NCBI RefSeq assembly: GCF_034009455.1
Contig: NZ_CP125380.1
Span: forward strand, 4,787,501-4,851,500
Source: Pseudomonas sp. P5_109
GTDB lineage: Bacteria > Pseudomonadota > Gammaproteobacteria > Pseudomonadales > Pseudomonadaceae
Direction of reading: 5' to 3'
DNA: 64,000 bases
Shown here: piece by piece, positions 47,354-57,380 of the stretch
How positions within the stretch are numbered: position 1 is the first letter of the stretch
Layout of the letters: every line of letters starts with the position of its first letter
Translations under genes and position numbers: made by a program
Notes under the pieces: model-generated
Database searches by the model: none
Seen by the model: the letters and a program-made list of their open reading frames with translations, nothing else
Told to the model about the DNA's origin: nothing

Positions 47354-47383
47354 TTGAGGTCCTCCCTGCCCTGTACCTTTACC

Positions 47384-47483
47384 TGTAGGAGCGAGCTTGC
47401 TCGCGATGAACGAATGGGCGCCGCGTTAATCCTGAAAGTACGCGTTATCGTTGACGTCCATCGCGAGCAAGCTCGCTCCTACA
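47384..47483. repeat. REPIN-type inverted pair
   Basis: The arms are TGTAGGAGCGAGCTTGCTCG and complement; the spacer contains CGCGTTATCGTTGACG (the common spacer core, reversed). Confidence 0.92.
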
Positions 47484-47545
47484 GATTTCCCGTTGAGCGG
47501 TGAGAGTGGACCATACTTGTCCTACCCAGCGAGGAGGACAGGATC

Positions 47546-49081
47546 ATGCACAGAAGCGACGTGTTGATCATCGGCGCCGGCCCGACCGGGCTGGTCCTGG
47601 CGTTGTGGCTCTGCAAACTGGGGGTTCGCGTGCGGATTGTCGACAAGGCCTCGGCGCCCGGTACCACGTCCCGGGCGCTGGCCGTCCAGGCGCGGACGCT
47701 GGAGCTGTATCGCCAGCTCGGACTGGACGATGCCGTGGTGCAACACGGCCATCAAGTAAAGGCCGGTAACTTCTGGGTCAAGGGTGAGCCCGTGGCGCGC
47801 CTGCCCCTGTCTCAGATCGGCGAGGGCCTGACGCCCTATTCGTTTCTCGAGATCTTCCCCCAAGACGAACACGAACGGCTGCTGATCGAGCGCCTGCAAG
47901 CCTTCGGCATCTCGGTGGAACGCAACACCGAACTGGCAGGCTTCGAGCAAACCGCAGACGGCATCACGGCCACGCTGCATCTGCCCGACGGCCAGCAGGA
48001 AAGCTGTCAGGCCTGTTACCTGGCCGGGTGCGACGGAGCGCGGTCGATTGTGCGCAAGACCCTGGATACCGGATTTCCCGGCGGCACTTACCAGCAGATT
48101 TTCTACGTCGCCGACGTGCAGGGCAGCGGCCCGGCCTTCAACGGCGAACTGCATGTGGATCTCGACGAGGCGGACTTCCTCGCCGTGTTCCCGCTGGCAG
48201 GCAGTGGTCGCGCGCGCTTGATCGGCACGGTGCGCGACGAGCGCGCCGAACACGCCGAGACCCTGCGTTTCGAGGACGTCAGCAGCCGGGCCATCGAGCA
48301 CATGAAGGTGAAGATCGAGCAATTGAACTGGTTTTCGACCTACCGCGTGCATCACCGGGTGGCGGACCACTTTCGCAACGGTCGGGCGTTTTTACTGGGC
48401 GATGCTGCCCACGTCCACAGCCCGGCGGGCGGCCAGGGCATGAACACCGGGATTGGCGACGCCATCAACCTGGCCTGGAAACTCGCGGCCGTATTGAGCG
48501 GCGGCGCCGAGGCCAGACTGCTCGATACCTATGAAACCGAGCGCATCGCGTTTGCCCGCAAACTGGTGGCGACCACCGACCGGGTCTTCACCTTCGTCAC
48601 CGCCGACGGGCCGATTGCCGATCTGCTGCGTACACGCCTGGCCCCGTTCCTGATACCGAAAATGACCTCGTTCGAAACCTCCCGCCAGTTCCTGTTTCGC
48701 ACGGTGTCGCAGATCACCCTGAATTATCGTGGAATGCCGCTGAGCACGGGCGTTGCCGGGCATGTGCATGGCGGTGATCGCCTGCCCTGGGCCCATGACA
48801 GTGAGGGGGATAACTTTGAATCGCTGAAATGCCTGACCTGGCAGGTGCATGCCTATGGCGACACCAGCGACGAGATGATCGCCTGGTGCCAGGAACACCA
48901 TCTGCCGTTGCATGTATTCGACTGGCGTCCGGCGTTCGAAATGGCGGGCCTGGGGCGCAACGGCTTTTATCTGTTGCGACCCGATACCTATGTAGCGATT
49001 GCCGAGACGTGCTCGGACCCGAAAGTGATCGAGCGGTACTTCCGCGATCACGGGATCCGCTCGTTTTTTGGCACGTCCTGA
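47546..49081 (+). CDS. FAD-dependent aromatic-ring-type monooxygenase (PheA/TfdB family)
   Basis: A 511-residue group A flavin monooxygenase. It has GAGPTGLVLALWL (FAD dinucleotide loop), LAGCDGARSIVR (DG motif) and LLGDAAHVHSPAGGQGMNTG (GD motif). The C-terminal thioredoxin-like domain is short and degenerate. These enzymes hydroxylate phenols and polyketides using NAD(P)H. AGGAGG precedes the ATG. No aromatic pathway genes adjoin it and the steroid island is 30 kb away, so the substrate is open. Confidence 0.9.
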   Translation: MHRSDVLIIGAGPTGLVLALWLCKLGVRVRIVDKASAPGTTSRALAVQARTLELYRQLGLDDAVVQHGHQVKAGNFWVKGEPVARLPLSQIGEGLTPYSFLEIFPQDEHERLLIERLQAFGISVERNTELAGFEQTADGITATLHLPDGQQESCQACYLAGCDGARSIVRKTLDTGFPGGTYQQIFYVADVQGSGPAFNGELHVDLDEADFLAVFPLAGSGRARLIGTVRDERAEHAETLRFEDVSSRAIEHMKVKIEQLNWFSTYRVHHRVADHFRNGRAFLLGDAAHVHSPAGGQGMNTGIGDAINLAWKLAAVLSGGAEARLLDTYETERIAFARKLVATTDRVFTFVTADGPIADLLRTRLAPFLIPKMTSFETSRQFLFRTVSQITLNYRGMPLSTGVAGHVHGGDRLPWAHDSEGDNFESLKCLTWQVHAYGDTSDEMIAWCQEHHLPLHVFDWRPAFEMAGLGRNGFYLLRPDTYVAIAETCSDPKVIERYFRDHGIRSFFGTS

Positions 49082-49097
49082 CTCAACACAGATCCCC

Positions 49098-49197
49098 TGT
49101 AGGAGCGAGCCTGCTCGCGATGGTCGTAAACGATAACGCGCATTGTCTGAGTAATCGCGTTGCCCTTGCGTTTTTCGCGAGCAGGCTCGCTCCTACA
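49098..49197. repeat. REPIN-type inverted pair
   Basis: The arms are TGTAGGAGCGAGCCTGCTCG and complement; spacer GTCGTAAACGATAACGCG. Confidence 0.92.
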
Positions 49198-49214
49198 GGG
49201 TAATGTGTTGGTTC

Positions 49215-50189
49215 TTAGATCCCGGCCAGCGCCAGATCCATCGCAAAATAGGTAAAGATCAGGTCTGCCCCGGCGCGCTTGATCGCCCCCAGGCTCTCGC
49301 GCACCACGCGGTCTTCATCGATGGCCCCGGCCTGGGCGGCGAACTTGATCATCGCGTACTCACCGCTCACCTGATAGGCCGACAGCGGCAGGCGCGAGGC
49401 TTCGCGAATGTCGCGGATGATGTCCAGGTAGGCTCCGGCCGGCTTGACCATCAACGCATCGGCGCCTTCCTGTTCGTCGAGCAACGATTCGCGCACGGCT
49501 TCGCGGCGGTTCATCGGGTTCATCTGGTAGCTTTTCCGGTCGCCCTCGAGCGCACTGCCGCCCGCCTCGCGGAACGGGCCATAGAGTGCCGAGGCGAATT
49601 TGGTCGAATAGGCCATGATCGCCGTCTGGGTAAACCCGGCGTCATCGAGTGCCCGGCGAATCGCCTGGACCTGCCCGTCCATTGCCGCCGACGGGGCGAT
49701 CACATCGGCACCGGCGCGGGCCGCCGCAACGGCTTGCCTGCCGAGGTTGATCAGGGTCTGGTCGTTGTCGACCTCATGGTTGTGCAGCACGCCGCAATGG
49801 CCGTGGTCGGTGTACTCGCAAAAGCAGGTGTCGGACATCACGATCATTTCCGGCACCGCGTCCTTGGCGATGCGCGACATGCGCGAGACCAGGCCGTCCT
49901 CGCGCCAGGTGTCGCTGCCGCTGCTGTCCAGTTGATGGGACACGCCGAAGGTCATCACCGACTTGATCCCGGCACGGGCATAGCGCTCGATCTCACCGGC
50001 CAGCTTCGACTCGGGAATGCGCATCACACCGGGCATGCTTTTGATCGGCACGAAGTCGTCGATTTCTTCTTCGACGAAAATCGGCAGCACCAGGTCGTTC
50101 AGGCTGAACTCGGTCTCCTGGAACAGGCTGCGCAGGCTCGCATTGCGGCGCAGACGGCGTGGGCGTGCTTCGGGGAACTGACTGGACAT
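49215..50189 (-). CDS. hemB: Delta-aminolevulinic acid dehydratase (porphobilinogen synthase), zinc type
   Basis: A 324-residue enzyme. The Schiff-base lysines are K197 ([13 protein letters not shown]) and K249 (LMVKPAGAY). The metal site is C122, C124 and C132 in [14 protein letters not shown], the zinc-binding triad of mammalian and yeast enzymes. The well-known P. aeruginosa enzyme instead has Asp in these places and uses magnesium. It condenses two 5-aminolevulinates to porphobilinogen. This may be a second hemB paralogue; the genome's other copy is not in view. Confidence 0.95.
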   Translation of the reverse strand: MSSQFPEARPRRLRRNASLRSLFQETEFSLNDLVLPIFVEEEIDDFVPIKSMPGVMRIPESKLAGEIERYARAGIKSVMTFGVSHQLDSSGSDTWREDGLVSRMSRIAKDAVPEMIVMSDTCFCEYTDHGHCGVLHNHEVDNDQTLINLGRQAVAAARAGADVIAPSAAMDGQVQAIRRALDDAGFTQTAIMAYSTKFASALYGPFREAGGSALEGDRKSYQMNPMNRREAVRESLLDEQEGADALMVKPAGAYLDIIRDIREASRLPLSAYQVSGEYAMIKFAAQAGAIDEDRVVRESLGAIKRAGADLIFTYFAMDLALAGI

Positions 50190-50331
50190 GGGTATTCCTG
50201 AATCTCAGAGGACAAGACGAAAATCGTAGGGAAGCGAAGCTTATGCCCTGTGTGGAGCGGGGCACAAACCCTGGGTGACCAACAGACTCTTGCAGGCTGG
50301 GCAACAATCCCTGCATCCAACACAGATCCAC

Positions 50332-50421
50332 TGTGGGATCGGGCTTGCTCGCGAAAGCGTAGTGTCAGGCGACATATATAGTGACTGACACACTGCCTTC
50401 GCGAGCAAGCCCGCTCCCACA
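50332..50421. repeat. REP pair, TGTGGGAKCGGGC family
   Basis: Left arm TGTGGGATCGGGCTTGCTCG, right arm complementary; spacer with GTGTCAGGCGACATATATAG. Confidence 0.9.
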
Positions 50422-50432
50422 GTGGATTGTGT

Positions 50433-51143
50433 TCAACCTGCGACCGGGCTCGGAATCTGCAACCCGCGCACCACCGCCGGCCGTGCCAGGAAGCGTTCCA
50501 GCACCCGCGTGACGTTAGGGAAATTCTGAATGCCCACCAGATCGCCGGCTTCATAGAAGCCGATCAGGTTGCGCACCCACGGGAAGGTGGCGATGTCGGC
50601 GATGGTATACCGCTCGCCCATGATCCAGTCGCGCCCTTCGAGCCGGCCGTCGAGCACCTTGAGCAGGCGTTTGCTCTCCTCGACGTAGCGGTCACGGGGA
50701 CGCTTGTCTTCGTAGTCCTTGCCGGCGAATTTGTTGAAAAACCCGAGCTGGCCGAACATCGGGCCGATACCGCCCATCTGGAACATCAGCCACTGAATCG
50801 TTTCGTAGCGCGCCGCCGATTCCTGGGCCAGCAGTTGCCCGCTCTTGTCGGCCAGGTAGATCAGGATCGCTCCCGACTCGAACAGCGCCAGCGGCTGGTC
50901 GTCCGGACCGTGGGGGTCGAGGATCGCCGGGATCTTGTTATTGGGATTGAGGGAAAGAAATTCCGGGGACATCTGGTCGTTGTTGTCGAAGCCAACCCGG
51001 TGCGGTTCATACGGCAGGCCGATCTCTTCGAGCATGATCGAGACCTTGACGCCGTTGGGAGTTGGCAAGGAGTACAGCTGAATCCACTCAGGGTATTGGG
51101 CAGGCCATTTGCGGGTGATGGGGAATGCGGACAAATCGGTCAT
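50433..51143 (-). CDS. Glutathione S-transferase, YfcG/Ure2p type
   Basis: A 236-residue GST of the nu (YfcG/YghU-like) class. The N-domain has IQLYSLPTPNGVKVSIMLEE, with the typical Thr-Pro-Asn active loop, NKIPAI and LFESGAILIYL. The C-domain has WLMFQMGGIGPMFGQ. YfcG acts as a disulfide-bond reductase using glutathione. ATG 51143 (MTDLSAFP) has GGA upstream; 51164 has no ribosome site. Confidence 0.92.
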   Translation of the reverse strand: MTDLSAFPITRKWPAQYPEWIQLYSLPTPNGVKVSIMLEEIGLPYEPHRVGFDNNDQMSPEFLSLNPNNKIPAILDPHGPDDQPLALFESGAILIYLADKSGQLLAQESAARYETIQWLMFQMGGIGPMFGQLGFFNKFAGKDYEDKRPRDRYVEESKRLLKVLDGRLEGRDWIMGERYTIADIATFPWVRNLIGFYEAGDLVGIQNFPNVTRVLERFLARPAVVRGLQIPSPVAG

Positions 51144-51511
51144 GGGCTGGATCCACGAAGACATTGAGAGTGACGATCATAATGGAGATATCGGCTCAGC
51201 GATCCCCTGGAGCCATCAATCTCGCTGATAGAGGAGATCAAAAGAGATCACGACGGTTTCAACACCATCAGGTGTAGTCTGTCCATAATTCCGCAACATC
51301 CTGTCGATAACCTCCACTGCAAACCGTTGAAGGTTACCGGTACATTGCTGCGCTCTCGACCGGAATCGAACCAAACGGGCTCAGAGGACTCTGAGGACCA
51401 CCGCTTTGAGAACGGACCGGTTTCAACGACATGGAAAACACCCGATGCGGGAAAATCGTGGTGTAAAGGTTTGTCAGCCTTAACCGAATTGCGCTGAAGA
51501 ACCTTTTATTC
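51144..51511. other. Intergenic region, no gene seen
   Basis: These 368 bp lie between the divergent GST and phosphatase genes, free of REP arms. A CTTAACCGAATTG stretch lies about 30 nt before the phosphatase start. Confidence 0.5.
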
Positions 51512-52183
51512 ATGACCCTGTTCAACAATGCCAAACGTTTTAAACATCGCGCCTACCTGCTGTTGCCCGCCTTGCTGGTGGTCAGCGCGGCGTTCCTGTT
51601 GCTGGAGTCCGGCCTGAGCCGCGCCCAACCGATGGATGGCACGCAGACGCTGGTGTTCCTGCGCCACGGAGAAAAACCCGCCGGAGGCCTTGGCCAGCTC
51701 AATTGCCAGGGGCTGAACCGCGCCATCGACCTGGCCACGCTGCTGCCGGAAAAATTCGGCAAGGCCAACTATGTGTTTGCGGCGAACCCGACCCGTAACG
51801 TCGAGGAAGGCGAGTTCGACAACTCCTACAGCTACATCCGCCCCCTGATGACCATCAGCCCCAGCGCCATCAAGCTCGGCCTGCCGGTGAACATTAATTT
51901 TTCCGCCAATGACACCAGTGACCTGGCCGATGAATTGCTCCACGACAAGTATCACAACTCGGTCATCTACACCGCCTGGTCCCACGGCTACCTGCCGGAG
52001 CTGATCAACAAGGTCGCCGAAGAGGCCACCGGCAAGAAAATGTCCATTACCGAAGACTGGGAGTCCAGCGACTACGATTCGCTGTATGTGCTGACCCTGA
52101 CCTGGCACAACGGCAAGGCCAGCTTGCAGAGCAATGTGTACAAGCAGGGCCTGGATAACGGCGCTGAAACCTGCCCGACTTGA
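51512..52183 (+). CDS. Histidine phosphatase family protein, membrane-anchored or exported
   Basis: A 223-residue protein. An N-terminal hydrophobic helix (AYLLLPALLVVSAAFLLL) is followed by the phosphohistidine motif LVFLRHGEKPAGG and a late His in TAWSHGYLPE. Export suggests a periplasmic phosphatase, as for the LPS-heptose phosphatase Ais, but the substrate cannot be read from the sequence. Confidence 0.85.
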   Translation: MTLFNNAKRFKHRAYLLLPALLVVSAAFLLLESGLSRAQPMDGTQTLVFLRHGEKPAGGLGQLNCQGLNRAIDLATLLPEKFGKANYVFAANPTRNVEEGEFDNSYSYIRPLMTISPSAIKLGLPVNINFSANDTSDLADELLHDKYHNSVIYTAWSHGYLPELINKVAEEATGKKMSITEDWESSDYDSLYVLTLTWHNGKASLQSNVYKQGLDNGAETCPT

Positions 52184-52209
52184 GATTTTGCATTGTTTGA
52201 TCGGGCCTC

Positions 52210-52284
52210 TTCGCGAGCAAGCCCGCTCCCACACTGGATCTGTGATCACTGAAGATCTACTGTGGGAGCGGGCTTGCTCGCGAA
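52210..52284. repeat. REP pair, tail-to-tail
   Basis: A TTCGCGAGCAAGCCCGCTCC arm first, then its complement, with a short spacer. Confidence 0.9.
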
Positions 52285-52303
52285 GGGGCCGGCAAAAACA
52301 CCC

Positions 52304-53407
52304 TCAACCCTTCTGATTCACTCGCTCACACAGATACTCGAGAACCGCCCCCCGCTCCCCCGCAAACTCGATCCGTGCGCCTTTCTTCTCCCGCTGGAAC
52401 GCATACATCGGATCGTAATACTCGCGCAGCAAACCATCGATCCAGCCCCGGTGCAGATCCACCGCGCCACTGCGGGCCTGCTCCGCCAACGCCTCTTCCA
52501 TCAAAATCAACATGCGCCGATGACGTTCGCCACCCAGGCGTTTCTGCACATTGTTCAGGCTCGCCAGCAACCGCTCGGAAAACAGCGCAAAGCCCTCCTC
52601 GCCATGCACGCCGATGAATTCGGCGCACAGATCCACCACGTAATCGCGCAGGATCCGCTCGACCCGACCTTCCAGGCTGTCTTCCAGCCAGACCATCGGA
52701 AACTGCTGCATGCCCTGGTACAGCGGTAACGGCAGCGCACAACTGCCCACCGCACGGCTTTCGTCTTCCAATACGAACTGCTCGATGCCCCGGGCGCGTT
52801 TTTTCAGCACGTCCACCGCCAGGCGGTTTTCGAAATCGATATTCGAAGGTTGGCCCGTGGCGCGCTTGCCGAAACTGGAGCCACGGTGGTTGGCATGACC
52901 TTCAAGGTCCACGGCGTTGTTCAGTTGCGTGAGCACCTCGGTCTTGCCGGTGCCGGTCATCCCGCCCAACAGGACGAAGTCGCACTGGGCAACCGCCTGG
53001 TCGAGGGTGTCCAACAGGAAGGTACGCATGGCCTTGTAGCCGCCGCCCACCCGTGGGTAGTCGATACCGGCCTCGTCCTTGAGCCATTGCTGGACAATCT
53101 GCGAGCGCAAGCCGCCGCGAAAACAATACAGATAGCCATCGGGGTGCGCCCGGGCGAAATCGGCCCAGGCCTGGATACGTTCGGCCTTGACCGCGCCCGA
53201 CACCAATTGATGCCCGAGTACGATGGCCGCTTGCTGGCCGTGCTGCTTGTAGCAGGTGCCGACACGCTGGCGCTCATGGTCATTCATCAACGGCAGGTTG
53301 ATCACGCCGGGGAACGAGCCCTTGCTGAATTCGACCGGCGCGCGGGCGTCCATCATGGGCCGGTCGTTGATGAAGATGTCGCGGTAATCGGTGCAGTCGA
53401 CAGACAT
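52304..53407 (-). CDS. selU: tRNA 2-selenouridine synthase
   Basis: A 367-residue protein. The N-terminal rhodanese domain ([20 protein letters not shown], with the Cys in GTCYKQHGQ) is joined to a C-terminal P-loop domain ([12 protein letters not shown]). It replaces sulfur by selenium in wobble 2-thiouridine of tRNA, using selenophosphate made by SelD. Its ATG overlaps the selD stop by one base (TGATG), showing translational coupling to its substrate supplier. Confidence 0.95.
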   Translation of the reverse strand: MSVDCTDYRDIFINDRPMMDARAPVEFSKGSFPGVINLPLMNDHERQRVGTCYKQHGQQAAIVLGHQLVSGAVKAERIQAWADFARAHPDGYLYCFRGGLRSQIVQQWLKDEAGIDYPRVGGGYKAMRTFLLDTLDQAVAQCDFVLLGGMTGTGKTEVLTQLNNAVDLEGHANHRGSSFGKRATGQPSNIDFENRLAVDVLKKRARGIEQFVLEDESRAVGSCALPLPLYQGMQQFPMVWLEDSLEGRVERILRDYVVDLCAEFIGVHGEEGFALFSERLLASLNNVQKRLGGERHRRMLILMEEALAEQARSGAVDLHRGWIDGLLREYYDPMYAFQREKKGARIEFAGERGAVLEYLCERVNQKG

Positions 53408-54441
53408 CAAAACACCTCGACCGCGTTGGTCTGTCGCTCGACCAGTTCACCGATCGGCTCCAGGCTCAGGCCCAGCTCGGCGGCCACCGCAAGGAATTGC
53501 TCGTTGCCTTCGGGCGTCACGGCAACCAGCAGGCCACCGCTGGTCTGCGGATCGCAGAGCACGCGTTTGTGCAGCTCCTGAAGGCGTCCGAGCTTGCTGG
53601 CGTAGCTGTCGAAATTGCGCAGCGTTCCGCCCGGTACGCAGCCCTGTTCCAGGTAATACTCGACGCCCGGCAAGCGCGGTACGCGGTCATACTCGATACG
53701 TGCGGTGAGCTGGCTGCCGTCGGCCATTTCCACCAGATGCCCGAGCAGGCCGAAACCGGTGACGTCGGTCATCGCGGTCACGCCATCGAGCTTGCCGAAA
53801 CGGCTGCCGGGTTTATTCAGGGTGCACATCCAGTCCCGGGCCAGGCCGATGTCGGCATTGCGCAACTTGCCCTTTTTCTCGGCCGTCGTAAGGATGCCGA
53901 TACCCAGGGGCTTGGTGAGATAGAGCAGGCAACCGGCGGTGGCGGTGTCGTTGCGCTTCATGTGGCGCTTCTCCACCAGACCGGTAACGGCCAGGCCAAA
54001 GATCGGCTCTGGTGCGTCGATGGAATGCCCACCGGCCAGCGGGATGCCCGCCGCATCGCACACGGAACGACCGCCACGTATCACTTCCCGGGCAACTTCC
54101 GGTGCCAGCACGTTCACCGGCCAGCCCAGAATCGCAATCGCCATCAAGGGATCGCCGCCCATGGCGTAGATGTCGCTGATGGCATTGGTGGCGGCAATTC
54201 GGCCGAAATCGAAGGGGTCGTCGACGATCGGCATGAAAAAGTCCGTGGTCGAGACCACGCCGCGCTCTTCGTCGATGGCATACACCGCCGCGTCATCGCG
54301 CGAGGCATTGCCGACCCAGAGTTTCGGGTCGAGGTTCTGCGCCCCGCTGCCGGCCAGGATCACTTCCAGCACCTGGGGGGAGATCTTGCAACCGCAACCG
54401 GCACCGTGGCTGTATTGGGTCAGGCGAATCGGCTCGCTCAT
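53407..54441 (-). CDS. selD: Selenophosphate synthase
   Basis: A 344-residue enzyme with the flexible N-terminal active loop HGAGCGCK, Cys (not selenocysteine) at position 17 and Lys 19-equivalent. ATP/metal-binding text includes [25 protein letters not shown] and [14 protein letters not shown]. It makes selenophosphate from selenide and ATP. AGAGG lies 8 nt before the ATG. It is the first gene of selD-selU; no selA/selB is seen here. Confidence 0.96.
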   Translation of the reverse strand: MSEPIRLTQYSHGAGCGCKISPQVLEVILAGSGAQNLDPKLWVGNASRDDAAVYAIDEERGVVSTTDFFMPIVDDPFDFGRIAATNAISDIYAMGGDPLMAIAILGWPVNVLAPEVAREVIRGGRSVCDAAGIPLAGGHSIDAPEPIFGLAVTGLVEKRHMKRNDTATAGCLLYLTKPLGIGILTTAEKKGKLRNADIGLARDWMCTLNKPGSRFGKLDGVTAMTDVTGFGLLGHLVEMADGSQLTARIEYDRVPRLPGVEYYLEQGCVPGGTLRNFDSYASKLGRLQELHKRVLCDPQTSGGLLVAVTPEGNEQFLAVAAELGLSLEPIGELVERQTNAVEVF

Positions 54442-54527
54442 GGGGTTACCTCTTGGAGTCTAGGTAACCAATCCTACAGCAACGCGCCTTTTCCTTTGTA
54501 GGAGATGCGCTGGTAAGCAGTGCCCCT

Positions 54528-54617
54528 TGTGGGAGCGGGCTTGCTCGCGAAGAGGGTGTGTCAGTCACTATAAATATTGCCTGACACACCGCTTTCGCGA
54601 GCAAGCCCGCTCCCACA
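54528..54617. repeat. REP pair, TGTGGGAGCGGGC family
   Basis: Complementary arms; spacer GTCAGTCACTATAAATATTG then CCTGACAC, nearly the same as at 59674. Confidence 0.92.
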
Positions 54618-54627
54618 GGGGGATGGG

Positions 54628-55584
54628 TCATGGCAGCAGAATCACTTTGTCGCCGCTGCCCTGGTTCACTTCGGCGTAACGCTCCAGGCCTTCGGACAAG
54701 GGCGATTCGAACAAGCCCTGGGGCAATGGCAGCAAGTCTTGATCGAAGAAATTGCCAAACTGCTCGAGCATCGCCGCACACGCCTGCACCCCGTACAACA
54801 GCGAGTTGATCCCCACCACCGAGCCGCCCTTGCGATACAACGCCAGGGCCGGCAGTTGCACGTGACCGTCCACGGGTGCCGCGATGATCGCGATGCGGCC
54901 GAACGTGGCCAGGGCTGGCACCGAGGCCGGCAGCCAGAACCCGGTGGTGTCGAAGATCACGTCGGCACCGCCGGCATACACGGCGTTGACCTGCGCCCCG
55001 AGGTCTTCGGGTTTATCCAGTTGCAGGGTCTGGTAACCCTGGTCCTGCAAGTCCTTGACCTGCTCGGCACGCCGCGCGGCCGCCAGCACCCGGGCGCCGC
55101 GCACCTTGGCCAGGGCCAACGCGGCAGTGCCGACCGCCCCGCCACCGATGACCAGCAAACGGGTTTCGGCCGTCACCAGGCTGCGCTCCAGCGCATCCCA
55201 CGCCGTGGTGTAGGGCACGCCGAGGCTGGCGGCCTGGGCGAAGCTCAGGTGCGTGGGTTTGAGCGCCACGCCATTGGCCGGCAGCTTGACGAACTGCGCG
55301 TGGGAACCGTCGGCGAAAAAGCCCAGTTCCCGCCCCGTACCCCAGACATCCTGGCCGATCAGCGCCTGCGGGCCGGCGACGACCACACCGGCAAAATCAC
55401 GACCGGGAATGCGTGGCAAGGTTGTGTAGGGAAAGCGCCCCAGCACGTTCTTCACATCGCTGGGGTTGAGGCCCGCGGCCTTGATCTCGACCAACACTTC
55501 ATCGGCGCCAGGAACAGGCGTAGGCACCTCGACATAGCGCAAGGCCGAGAGATCACCGGTTTTATCGAATTGCAGAGCTTTCAT
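54628..55584 (-). CDS. Medium-chain zinc-type/quinone oxidoreductase
   Basis: A 318-residue MDR protein. It has GLNPSDVKNVLG and PGRDFAGVVV in the N-domain, then the NADP loop IGGGAVGTAALALAK. No structural-zinc Cys cluster is present, so it is of the quinone-oxidoreductase type. ATG 55584 has GGAT 7 nt upstream; 55596 has none. It follows the XapX gene by 27 nt. Confidence 0.88.
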   Translation of the reverse strand: MKALQFDKTGDLSALRYVEVPTPVPGADEVLVEIKAAGLNPSDVKNVLGRFPYTTLPRIPGRDFAGVVVAGPQALIGQDVWGTGRELGFFADGSHAQFVKLPANGVALKPTHLSFAQAASLGVPYTTAWDALERSLVTAETRLLVIGGGAVGTAALALAKVRGARVLAAARRAEQVKDLQDQGYQTLQLDKPEDLGAQVNAVYAGGADVIFDTTGFWLPASVPALATFGRIAIIAAPVDGHVQLPALALYRKGGSVVGINSLLYGVQACAAMLEQFGNFFDQDLLPLPQGLFESPLSEGLERYAEVNQGSGDKVILLP

Positions 55585-55611
55585 GGGCGTATCCATCGAG
55601 TCAAAAAGGGT

Positions 55612-55782
55612 TCAGGAGATCCAGCCAGCCACCAGCTCGCGCCCCATCGGCCAGAGCTTCTCGCCGGCGAGCATGCCGAGCAGGCCCACCAGCGCGATGG
55701 CCGGGGGTGCGGGGGAACGAAAGTCCAGGGCGCCGTAGAGCAGACCGACGCCCAGGCCGATGGCCAGTGACATGAGGAGGTT
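55612..55782 (-). CDS. XapX domain small membrane protein
   Basis: Fifty-six residues with two hydrophobic helices. GVGLLYGALDFRSPAPPAIALVG is the XapX signature (partial quote of the domain). GGAG lies 7 nt before ATG 55782. XapX proteins are often found near oxidoreductases and regulators; the function is unknown. Confidence 0.82.
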   Translation of the reverse strand, partial: NLLMSLAIGLGVGLLYGALDFRSPAPPAIALVGLLGMLAGEKLWPMGRELVAGWIS

Positions 55783-55890
55783 CATGGCAGACTCCAGGGC
55801 AATTGAGGTATGCGCTGAGTTTAGAGGGCGCCGCCTTTGAGCATCGGCCAAGTACTTCTGAATTTCGGCCAAAGCAGGGTGCCGGCGAAT

Positions 55891-56670
55891 TCAGTCCTGG
55901 CGTTGCGCCGCGGGAAACTGCGAGGGGGCAATACCCAGCTCACGACGAAACATGTCACTGAAGCTGCTCGGCGAATAGCCCAGGTCCCGGGCAATCGCGC
56001 TGACCGGAACGCCCTGGATCAACTCGGCCACCGCCGTCGCCAGTTGCACCTGACGCCGCCACTCAGCGAAACCCATGCCCAGACCGTCCTTGAACAGCCG
56101 CGCCAGGGTCCGCACGCTGGCACCAGCGGTTTGCGCGTGTTGTTCGAACGGAATATCCAGCGAGGGCGCGGACATGACCGCCTGACACAGGTTCATCAGC
56201 CGTCGGTCGGAATCGTCCGGCAGCGGGATTTTCAGCAGCGAACGCCTGGCCCGCTTGAGCTCCAGCAGCGCCAGGCCCACCAGCGCGTCGTAGTACTCGG
56301 GCGGCCCGTCGTTGCCCTGCTCCACCAGGCCGACAATCAGCTCGCGCAGCAAGCCGCCGACCTCGATCACCTGAACGCTGTCATCCAGGGTCTCGGCCAG
56401 GGACGGCCGCAGGTAGATGTTGCGCATTTGCAGGTCGGACACCACACGAATCCCGTGGGGCACGCCGGGCGGCAACCACACCGCCCGCTGCGGCGGCACC
56501 ACCAGCGCCTCGTGCGGCGTCTCGACCCACATCACCCCGCTCATCGCATACAGCAACTGGCCCCAGACGTGCTCATGGGGCTCGATGTACAACCCGCGCG
56601 GATAGGTGCGAGCCAGCGGTTGCACCGGCACATCGGTGTCACTCAGGTCGGGCGGTACAGCGAGGGCCAT
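55891..56670 (-). CDS. AraC-family regulator with N-terminal cupin
   Basis: A 259-residue protein. The cupin-like N-domain has PHEHVWGQLLYAMSGVMWVE and the C-terminal double HTH has SVRTLARLFKDGLGMGFAEW and LGYSPSSFSDMFRRELG. It lies upstream of, and in line with, the XapX and oxidoreductase genes (109-nt gap), so it may control them. Confidence 0.92.
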   Translation of the reverse strand: MALAVPPDLSDTDVPVQPLARTYPRGLYIEPHEHVWGQLLYAMSGVMWVETPHEALVVPPQRAVWLPPGVPHGIRVVSDLQMRNIYLRPSLAETLDDSVQVIEVGGLLRELIVGLVEQGNDGPPEYYDALVGLALLELKRARRSLLKIPLPDDSDRRLMNLCQAVMSAPSLDIPFEQHAQTAGASVRTLARLFKDGLGMGFAEWRRQVQLATAVAELIQGVPVSAIARDLGYSPSSFSDMFRRELGIAPSQFPAAQRQD

Positions 56671-56817
56671 GGTCTATGTTCATTGGGGGATCAGGGAAGC
56701 CACATGGTAACGAGGCACGGAACTTGTCGCCAGCAACCGCAGCCTTCCGACAATTCGAGTGAATTTTCCCGATGGCGCGCGATCCTTTTATGTACAACAG
56801 GGAGGAACCGGGGCTTT

Positions 56818-57045
56818 ATGAACAGTGCAAAATTATTCGTCATCGAGTACACCCTCCATGGCGCGCCAAAGTCATTCATTATCCGACTGGAAAAAATGGA
56901 TAACGCAGAAGCCTGGCATTGGGCGAGCTGTGACGCGGGGGTGGGGCGAATCCCCCGATTTGGACGCGAGAAGGTGCAAAAGACCAGCAAGCCGATGGCG
57001 GAAAAGTTCGGCGTGGAAAACGTCAAGTGGCGGCCGGCGAACTAA
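56818..57045 (+). CDS. Small conserved hypothetical protein (DUF6555-like)
   Basis: A 75-residue protein with IEYTLHGAPKSFIIRLEKMD and NAEAWHWASCDAGVGRIPRF. It fits a small Pseudomonas family I recall as DUF6555; that name is uncertain. GGAGG lies about 12 nt before the ATG. Followed after 33 nt by another small gene. Confidence 0.75.
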   Translation: MNSAKLFVIEYTLHGAPKSFIIRLEKMDNAEAWHWASCDAGVGRIPRFGREKVQKTSKPMAEKFGVENVKWRPAN

Positions 57046-57078
57046 TCTCTGGCAACCATCAGGTTCGGGGGAAGGGAA

Positions 57079-57357
57079 ATGAGTGCAACACCCGTCAGCA
57101 GCCCTGCGCAACTGGACTACGGTCTGGACACGTCGTCAGGCCGCATCACCACAAGCGTCGAGTGCCGGATCGGACTGGAACAGGTCGAAAATGACCCATT
57201 TTGCTTCGCCATACGCGTCCCCGCACCCCTGCCGGAACATCTGGAGCAAGCCAAGACCCTGGTGGTGCGGGTCGAAGGGCGGCGCTTGCAGGGCACCGTG
57301 CGCCACAGCGAACGCCTGGAGGATGACAGCCTCAGGCTGGAAGTGGAGCCGGACTAG
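57079..57357 (+). CDS. Small hypothetical protein
   Basis: Ninety-two residues (MSATPVSSPAQLDYGLDTSS...). Beta-strand-rich text follows, including IGLEQVENDPFCFAIRVPAP and LVVRVEGRRLQGTVRHSERL. GAAGGGAA precedes the ATG. Family not recognised; probably co-transcribed with the preceding small gene. Confidence 0.68.
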   Translation: MSATPVSSPAQLDYGLDTSSGRITTSVECRIGLEQVENDPFCFAIRVPAPLPEHLEQAKTLVVRVEGRRLQGTVRHSERLEDDSLRLEVEPD

Positions 57358-57380
57358 GCTCCACTTTTCATTCGCGGTTG

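Noticed and set aside
47546..49081. FAD monooxygenase as part of the steroid pathway
   Set aside because: It is 30 kb away, lacks the box upstream, and belongs to the phenol hydroxylase-like group rather than to TesA1A2.
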